A stretch of 64,000 bases of DNA, from the NCBI RefSeq assembly GCF_016907835.1, contig NZ_JAFBCT010000001.1:3913731-3977730 (forward strand), written 5' to 3'. Of this stretch, positions 59,633 to 64,000 are shown piece by piece; within the stretch, counting starts at the first letter, position 1; each line of letters begins with the position of its first letter. This DNA comes from Agromyces cerinus (GTDB lineage Bacteria > Actinomycetota > Actinomycetes > Actinomycetales > Microbacteriaceae). Made by a program: the position numbers and the translations under genes. A model generated the notes under the pieces. That model had not been told where the DNA came from and did not search any database. It saw nothing but the letters and a program-made list of their open reading frames with translations.

Positions 59633-60249
59633 CGCAGAACGCCCGGCCGGAGCCCCAGCAGGCCCTCGACGCTCCGGCTCGTCAGGGCGTCGCGTTCGCC
59701 GGCGCCGTCCCAGCGCACGAGGGCCTGCGCGTTGAGGCCGTCGATCATGCCGAGCAGCTGCCACGCGGCGGCCGCAGCGTCGACGGGCCCGAAGTCGCCG
59801 GACGCGACGCCGTCGTCGATGACGCTCACGATGACCGACTGCCACGCGTCCATGCGGTGCCGCACGCTCGCGGCGAGCGACTCGTTGCGCCGGCCGAGCG
59901 CCCAGGCCTCGACCCAGACGATGGTGACGTCCTCGCGCGAGCCGTCGAGCAGCGTGTCGATGAGGGCGGCGAGGCGTTCCGGCGGGGTCCGGCGCTCGGC
60001 GACGAGCGCGCCGACCTCCTCGATCTCCACGGCGACGATCGCGTCGAACGTCTCGGCGATGAGGGCGTCCATGCTCGGCTGGTAGTGCGCGACGAGGGCC
60101 GGCGTCACGCCCGCGCGGGCGGCGACGGCGCGCAGGGTCACAGCCGCGAGGCCCTCGCCCAGCGCGAGCGTTCGCGCCGCCGCTGCGATCTCGGCGCGGC
60201 GTTCGGCTGGGGTCTTGCGCTCGGCGCGCTTGCGTGGCGTGCTTGACAT
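59611..60249 (-). CDS. TetR/AcrR-family regulator of the agmatine/amidase cluster
   Basis: A 212-residue TetR protein. The helix-turn-helix (about residues 15-65) reads PAERRAEIAAAARTLALGEGLAAVTLRAVAARAGVTPALVAHYQPSM. A ligand domain follows. It is divergent from the agmatine-deiminase gene, with a palindrome between them, so it most likely controls both that cluster and itself. Its last codons (VAPVDT) and stop lie in a degenerate intergenic repeat, so the C-terminal end may have been reshaped by repeat insertion. The transcript ends into a hairpin-forming repeat cluster. Confidence 0.87.
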   Translation of the reverse strand: MSSTPRKRAERKTPAERRAEIAAAARTLALGEGLAAVTLRAVAARAGVTPALVAHYQPSMDALIAETFDAIVAVEIEEVGALVAERRTPPERLAALIDTLLDGSREDVTIVWVEAWALGRRNESLAASVRHRMDAWQSVIVSVIDDGVASGDFGPVDAAAAAWQLLGMIDGLNAQALVRWDGAGERDALTSRSVEGLLGLRPGVLRVAPVDT

Positions 60250-60283
60250 GGTGCGCCCAGTCTATGTACCGTCGGACCAGTTG

Positions 60284-60299
60284 TTGATCATTTGATCAA
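60284..60299. promoter_or_regulatory. TTGATCA palindrome in the TetR/agmatine-deiminase divergent region
   Basis: TTGATCA (60284-60290) and TGATCAA (60293-60299) are perfect 7-bp inverted arms around TT. The palindrome abuts TACGAT (60300-60305), a good -10 for the agmatine-deiminase gene, so binding would block it. The divergent TetR protein is the natural candidate binder. Both directions would be affected. Confidence 0.75.
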
Positions 60300-60360
60300 T
60301 ACGATTCGACGGATGCCGCTCGGCACGGCCGACGCACCGACGCGACGCACGGAGGAACCG

Positions 60361-61395
60361 ATGAGCTGGCGCATGCCGTCCGAGACCGCACCCCACGAGC
60401 GCACCTGGATGGCGTTCCCGGTCACCGACAACGTCGCCGACGAGACGCCCGGCGGCGTCGAGCGCACGCTCGCCGCGTGGGCTGCGGTCGCGAACGCGAT
60501 CACCGAGTTCGAACCCGTCTCGATCCTCGTCGACCCGAGCGAGCTCGAGAACGCCCGGCGCCTGCTCGATCCCGCGGTCGAGATCGTCGAATGCCCGGTC
60601 GACGAGTTCTGGATGCGCGACCACGGCCCCACCTTCGTCGTCGATGACGAGCGCCCCGGCGTGCTCGGCGCGGTCGACTGGACCTTCAACGGCTGGGGCG
60701 CACCGGAGTGGGCCCGCTGGGACAAGTCGGCCGAGCACGCTCGCCTCATCGCCGACCGCGTCGGCGCCGAGCTCGTCTCGAGCGCGCTCGTGAACGAGGG
60801 CGGCGGCATCCATGTCGACGGGGAGGGCACGGTGCTCCTCACCGAGACCGTGCAGCTCGACCCGCGCCGCAACCCCTATGCCGACAAGCGTCGCGTCGAG
60901 GCCGAGATGGCGCGCACGATCGGGGCGACGACGGCCATCTGGCTGCCGCGCGGCCTCACCCGCGACTACGACGAGCTCGGCACGAACGGGCACGTCGACA
61001 TCGTCGCGACGCTCACCTCGCCCGGTCGGGTGCTCGTGCACTCGCAGCGCAACCCCGAGCACCCCGACTTCGAGGTCAGCCGCGAGATCGTCGCACTGCT
61101 CGCCGAGTCGACGGATGCCGCGGGCCGCACCCTCGAGGTCACCGAACTGCCGGCCCCCTCGGTCATCCGCGACCACGAGGGCTTCGTCGACTACAGCTAC
61201 GTCAACCACCTGGTCGTCAACGGCGGCGTCATCGCGTGCGGCTTCGGCGACGACGAAGCGGATGCCGCGGCGCGCGAGATCCTCGAGGCGGCCTACCCCG
61301 GCCGGCGTGCCGTGACGGTCGACGCGCGACAGGTCTTCACGGGCGGCGGCGGCATCCACTGCATCACGCAGCAGCAGCCCGCGGTCGGCCGATGA
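60361..61395 (+). CDS. aguA: Agmatine deiminase (peptidylarginine-deiminase family)
   Basis: A 344-residue enzyme of the guanidino-group-modifying superfamily. It hydrolyses agmatine to N-carbamoylputrescine and ammonia. Visible are the start MSWRMPSETAPHERTWMAFP, DEFWMRDHGPTFVV, LVNEGGGIHVDGEG, GTNGHVDIVA, and the nucleophile Cys in GGGGIHCITQQ, so the active site is intact. I chose the ATG of MSWRMPSE, with GGAGGAACC 4 nt upstream. Its last codon overlaps the amidase start (ATGA), so the two are coupled. The substrate could be another guanidine compound; agmatine is inferred from the family. Confidence 0.88.
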   Translation: MSWRMPSETAPHERTWMAFPVTDNVADETPGGVERTLAAWAAVANAITEFEPVSILVDPSELENARRLLDPAVEIVECPVDEFWMRDHGPTFVVDDERPGVLGAVDWTFNGWGAPEWARWDKSAEHARLIADRVGAELVSSALVNEGGGIHVDGEGTVLLTETVQLDPRRNPYADKRRVEAEMARTIGATTAIWLPRGLTRDYDELGTNGHVDIVATLTSPGRVLVHSQRNPEHPDFEVSREIVALLAESTDAAGRTLEVTELPAPSVIRDHEGFVDYSYVNHLVVNGGVIACGFGDDEADAAAREILEAAYPGRRAVTVDARQVFTGGGGIHCITQQQPAVGR

Positions 61396-63128
61396 GCGGG
61401 TTCGACGTCGTCGAGGTCTCGATCGCAGAGCTCCGCGCCGCGCTCGAGTCGGGCGGCATCACCGCGGTCGAGCTGCTCGACGCCTACCTCGCGCGCATCG
61501 TGGCCTTCGACGGGTCCGACCCATCGACAGGCTCAGGGAACGGAGGAACCGCGCTCAACGCGCTCGTCGTGATGAACCCCGGCGCCCGCGCTGACGCCGA
61601 GGCATCCGACGCCCGCCGGGAGCGCGGCGAGGTGCTCGGCCCGCTCGACGGCATCCCGTACACGGCCAAGGACAGCTACCTCGCCGAGGGCCTGACCGCC
61701 GCGGCGGGTTCGCCCGCCTTCGAGCACCTCGTCGCCCAGCGCGACGCCTTCACGATCGAGCGCCTGCGCGCCGCGGGCGCCGTGCTCATCGGCCTCACGA
61801 ACATGCCGCCGATGGCGAACGGCGGCATGCAGCGCGGCGTCTACGGCCGGGCCGAGAGCCCCTACAACGCCGAGTTCCTCACCGCGGCCTTCGGTTCGGG
61901 GTCGTCGAACGGCTCGGGCACGGCGACCGCGGCGTCGTTCGCCGCGTTCGGCCTGGGGGAGGAGACCTGGTCGTCGGGTCGGGCGCCCGCCTCGAACAAC
62001 GGCCTCTGCGCGTACACGCCCTCGCGCGGCGTCATCTCGGTGCGCGGCAACTGGCCGCTCGTGCCGACGATGGACGTCGTCGTGCCGCACACCCGCACCA
62101 TGGCCGACCTCCTCGAGGTGCTCGACGTGATCGTCGCCGACGACACCGAGACCCGCGGCGACTTCTGGCGGGTGCAGCCGTGGGTCGAGATCCCCGCGGC
62201 ATCCGCCATCCGGCCCGCCTCGTACCCGGCGCTGGCCGACGCCCGCCCCCTCGCGGGCACGCGCATCGGCGTGCCGCGCATGTACGTGAACGCCGACCCC
62301 GAGGCCGGCACCGCGGAGCCCGGCCGCACCCCCGGCATCGGCGGCGCGACCGGGCAGCGCATCGAGACGCGCGCCACGGTGATCGAGCTCTGGGAGGCGG
62401 CCCGCCGCGACCTCGAGGCCGCGGGCGCCGAGGTCGTGCTCGTCGACTTCCCCGCCGTGTCGAACTACGAGGGCGACCGACCGGGCGCACCCACGATCGG
62501 CACCCGCGGGCTCGTCAGCCCCGAGTACCTGCGCCGCGAGATCGTCGACCTCTCGGCGTGGGCGTGGAACGACTTCCTCGACGCGAACGGCGACCCAGCG
62601 CTGCACGCGCTCACCGACGTCGACGGCGAGCGCATCTTCCCCCAGCCCGAGGGCGCGCTGCCCGACCGGTACGACGGTTTCGACGACGACATCGCCGAGT
62701 ACCCCGAGTGGGCGCGCGCACACCCCGGAGTCACCCTCGCCGACATGCCCGAACTCGAGGCGGGCCTCCGTGGTCTCGAGCAGACGCGGCGCATCGACCT
62801 CGAGCAGTGGATGGACGGGCTCGGCCTCGACGCCGTCGCGTTCCCTGCGGTCGCCGACGTCGGCCCCGCCGACATGGACGTGAACGAGGCATCCGCCGAT
62901 CTCGGCTGGCGCAACGGCGTCTGGGTCGCGAACGGCAACCTCGTGCCCCGCCACCTCGGCATCCCGACCGTCACGGTGCCGATGGGGCTCATGCGCGACA
63001 TCCGGATGCCGGTGGGCCTCACCTTCGCCGGACGCGCCTACGACGACTCGGCGCTGCTCGCGCTCGCCGCGGCGTTCGAGGCGACGGGCGCGCGCCGGAT
63101 CGCGCCACCGCGGACGCCGCGCCTCTGA
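61392..63128 (+). CDS. Amidase-signature-family amidohydrolase with a repeat-derived insert
   Basis: A 578-residue amidase-signature protein. The catalytic Lys is in YTAKDSYL (about residue 93). The Ser-rich segment FGSGSSNGSGTATAASFAAFGLG (in part, about 175-195) holds the cis-Ser, and GEETWSSGRAPASNNG follows. Relatives act on aliphatic or aryl amides; with an agmatine deiminase just upstream, a carbamoyl-putrescine or guanidine breakdown role is possible but unproven. At about residues 43-50 an insert DPSTGSGN is encoded by DNA (61518-61541) that matches the intergenic repeat (CATCGACAGGCTCAGG). Related sequences typically run FDGSG-TALNALVVMNP without it. Confidence 0.88.
   Translation: MSGFDVVEVSIAELRAALESGGITAVELLDAYLARIVAFDGSDPSTGSGNGGTALNALVVMNPGARADAEASDARRERGEVLGPLDGIPYTAKDSYLAEGLTAAAGSPAFEHLVAQRDAFTIERLRAAGAVLIGLTNMPPMANGGMQRGVYGRAESPYNAEFLTAAFGSGSSNGSGTATAASFAAFGLGEETWSSGRAPASNNGLCAYTPSRGVISVRGNWPLVPTMDVVVPHTRTMADLLEVLDVIVADDTETRGDFWRVQPWVEIPAASAIRPASYPALADARPLAGTRIGVPRMYVNADPEAGTAEPGRTPGIGGATGQRIETRATVIELWEAARRDLEAAGAEVVLVDFPAVSNYEGDRPGAPTIGTRGLVSPEYLRREIVDLSAWAWNDFLDANGDPALHALTDVDGERIFPQPEGALPDRYDGFDDDIAEYPEWARAHPGVTLADMPELEAGLRGLEQTRRIDLEQWMDGLGLDAVAFPAVADVGPADMDVNEASADLGWRNGVWVANGNLVPRHLGIPTVTVPMGLMRDIRMPVGLTFAGRAYDDSALLALAAAFEATGARRIAPPRTPRL
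61518..61541 (+). repeat. Intergenic-repeat element inserted in frame within the amidase gene
   Basis: CCATCGACAGGCTCAGGGAA matches the core of the interspersed element (CTTCGACAGGCTCAGGG-type) and lies in the amidase reading frame near residue 45. It adds about eight codons without a frameshift, at an exposed-loop position in the N-terminal helix region. Confidence 0.7.
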
Positions 63129-63178
63129 ACCGGGCGCGGCGGGCGGAGGCTCGCCGCAGCCCGGGTTAGTCTGACGCC

Positions 63179-63550
63179 ATGGCGGTCAGTCGGAGTCGGA
63201 CGGCGGTCTACGCACGTCGGCGCAAGCGTCGCATGGCGCAGCACACGCACGACCTCAGCGACGAGCAGTGGGCGGCGCTCACGGCGGAGTGGCAGGGTTG
63301 CGCGTACTGCGGAGCGACCGATCGGCCGCTGCAACGCGACTGCGTGCAGCCCATCTCGCGCGGCGGCCGCTACACGCTCGGCAACGTCGTTCCGGCGTGC
63401 GGCTCGTGCAACGCGAGCAAGTCCAACGACGAGGTCACGTCGTGGATGCGCCGCAAGAAGCTCGACGAGCGTGCCTTCCTGCTGCGGCACTACGAGGTGG
63501 GTGCGGTGCTGGCGCTGCAATTCCCTGCAGAGGATGCCGCGGCGGACTGA
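63179..63550 (+). CDS. HNH-endonuclease-like protein lacking the canonical histidine
   Basis: A 123-residue basic protein. A zinc-binding-type pair CAYC (Cys 41 and 44) and CGSCNASKSN (Cys 74 and 77) frame the HNH core. The usual D-H of the metal-coordinating beta-hairpin is D-C here (RDCVQPISRGG), so the first catalytic His is absent. It could be inactive, could use another residue, or could be a structural zinc protein. TAGTCT stands 6 nt before the ATG (leaderless). The N-terminal 20 residues are Arg-rich. A neighbour role is not obvious. Confidence 0.8.
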   Translation: MAVSRSRTAVYARRRKRRMAQHTHDLSDEQWAALTAEWQGCAYCGATDRPLQRDCVQPISRGGRYTLGNVVPACGSCNASKSNDEVTSWMRRKKLDERAFLLRHYEVGAVLALQFPAEDAAAD

Positions 63551-63571
63551 CCCTCGTGAGCGGCACGCCGC

Positions 63572-64000
63572 TCAGTGCCCCACGACCGGCGCACGCATCG
63601 GCAGGACACCCCGACGCAGGGTGACGACGAGGTCGATCGCCGTGATGACCATGATGCCCACGAGGCAGAGTCGAACGACCCCGTCGGTGGCGGGCGCCGT
63701 GAAGATCGGCCCGGCCGCGAGGCACCAGGTCAGCAGCACGAGCCAGCCGATGCCGCCCATGAGGGAGATCAGCCTCGTCGTACGGGTGGAACGCCCGGCC
63801 ACGAGCTCCGCGAAGACGACGGCGAAGCTCACGGCCCAGAGCACGAGCACCCACGGCGCCCGCCACTGCAGGAACTCGGGGTCGAACGCGAAGGCGTCGA
63901 GCAGCGGTTGCGGCAGCCCCGGCGCGAGCTGGGGCAGCCACGGGAGCGCGATCAAGACCGTGGCGCCGAGCATCCAGAAGGCAAGGGAGATCACGAGACC
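63572..64000 (-). CDS. Hypothetical membrane protein (5' end possibly outside window)
   Basis: At least 140 residues with four hydrophobic segments: about 3-22 (SLAFWMLGATVLIALPWLP), 46-66 (APWVLVLWAVSFAVVFAEL), 76-97 (ISLMGGIGWLVLLTWCLAAG) and 108-125. A GTG at 63994 could be the start, but the frame is open to the edge and no ribosome site precedes it in the window, so the protein may begin further upstream. No family is recognised. It is convergent with the HNH-like gene across 21 nt. Confidence 0.7.
   Translation of the reverse strand, partial: GLVISLAFWMLGATVLIALPWLPQLAPGLPQPLLDAFAFDPEFLQWRAPWVLVLWAVSFAVVFAELVAGRSTRTTRLISLMGGIGWLVLLTWCLAAGPIFTAPATDGVVRLCLVGIMVITAIDLVVTLRRGVLPMRAPVVGH

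Overview
The window looks like a chromosomal segment of a high-GC actinobacterium, most likely from the family Microbacteriaceae (Agromyces-like). The basis is indirect: very GC-rich codon use, many GTG starts and 1-4 bp start/stop overlaps, TAnnnT-N6/7-ATG leaderless promoters, the recurrent word GGATGCC/GGCATCC, and an intergenic repeat (GGTTGAGCCTGTCGAAACC) that I associate with this family. No rRNA, tRNA, CRISPR array, insertion sequence or prophage was seen. The species cannot be fixed from the window.

Layout. 1-3.3 kb: the 5' part of a long RecQ-type helicase with a phosphoribosyltransferase-like tail, two small genes and a SpoIIAA-like protein. 3.3-10.7 kb: a phenylacetate catabolic island, with a TetR regulator, paaK and paaI on the minus strand diverging from paaABCDE and a paaG-like gene, and a 24-bp palindromic operator between the arms. 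10.7-15.3 kb: a membrane protein and a large secreted six-hairpin glycosidase with a C-terminal NPCBM domain. 15.4-21.8 kb: a complete mrpACDEFG Na+/H+ antiporter operon. 21.9-24.8 kb: an orphan AAA ATPase, then an ECF41-type sigma factor divergent from an epimerase-like gene; both carry an exact TGTCACA-N16-CGTC promoter. 24.9-29.7 kb: a LuxR/histidine-kinase pair and three secreted or lipid-anchored proteins. 29.7-34.6 kb: a liv-type ABC transporter operon (livK, livH, a livM-livG fusion, livF) behind a TetR-type operator.

34.7-42.2 kb: a sulfurtransferase; a hydrolase-MerR operon with its own MerR dyad; a methyltransferase; a 56-bp tandem repeat; an FKBP lipoprotein; and a two-gene ECF transporter module (EcfT plus fused EcfA-EcfA') behind a DtxR/IdeR-like iron box, with no S component in sight. 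42.3-55.8 kb: scattered metabolic and small genes: a hexapeptide protein, an arylsulfatase, a DUF6325/54-residue-repeat/PLDc_N cassette, a Tat-exported PHP hydrolase, two luciferase-like oxidoreductases, an FAD oxidoreductase, a baeRF-like protein, a mycoredoxin-like protein, and YdeI-like and PPOX-like proteins. 55.9-64 kb: a 1197-residue protein combining a RecB-like nuclease, a DEDD exonuclease-like domain and a Upf1-type helicase; a TetR/agmatine deiminase/amidase cluster with a TTGATCA operator; an HNH-like protein lacking the usual histidine; and a membrane protein at the right edge.

As a whole the window is core and metabolic chromosome rather than a mobile island. Its most informative features are regulatory: six palindromic operator or box elements next to plausible regulators or transporters, a self-contained ECF41 switch with overlapping promoters, and an intergenic repeat family that supplies terminator-like hairpins, stop codons and, in one case, in-frame codons.
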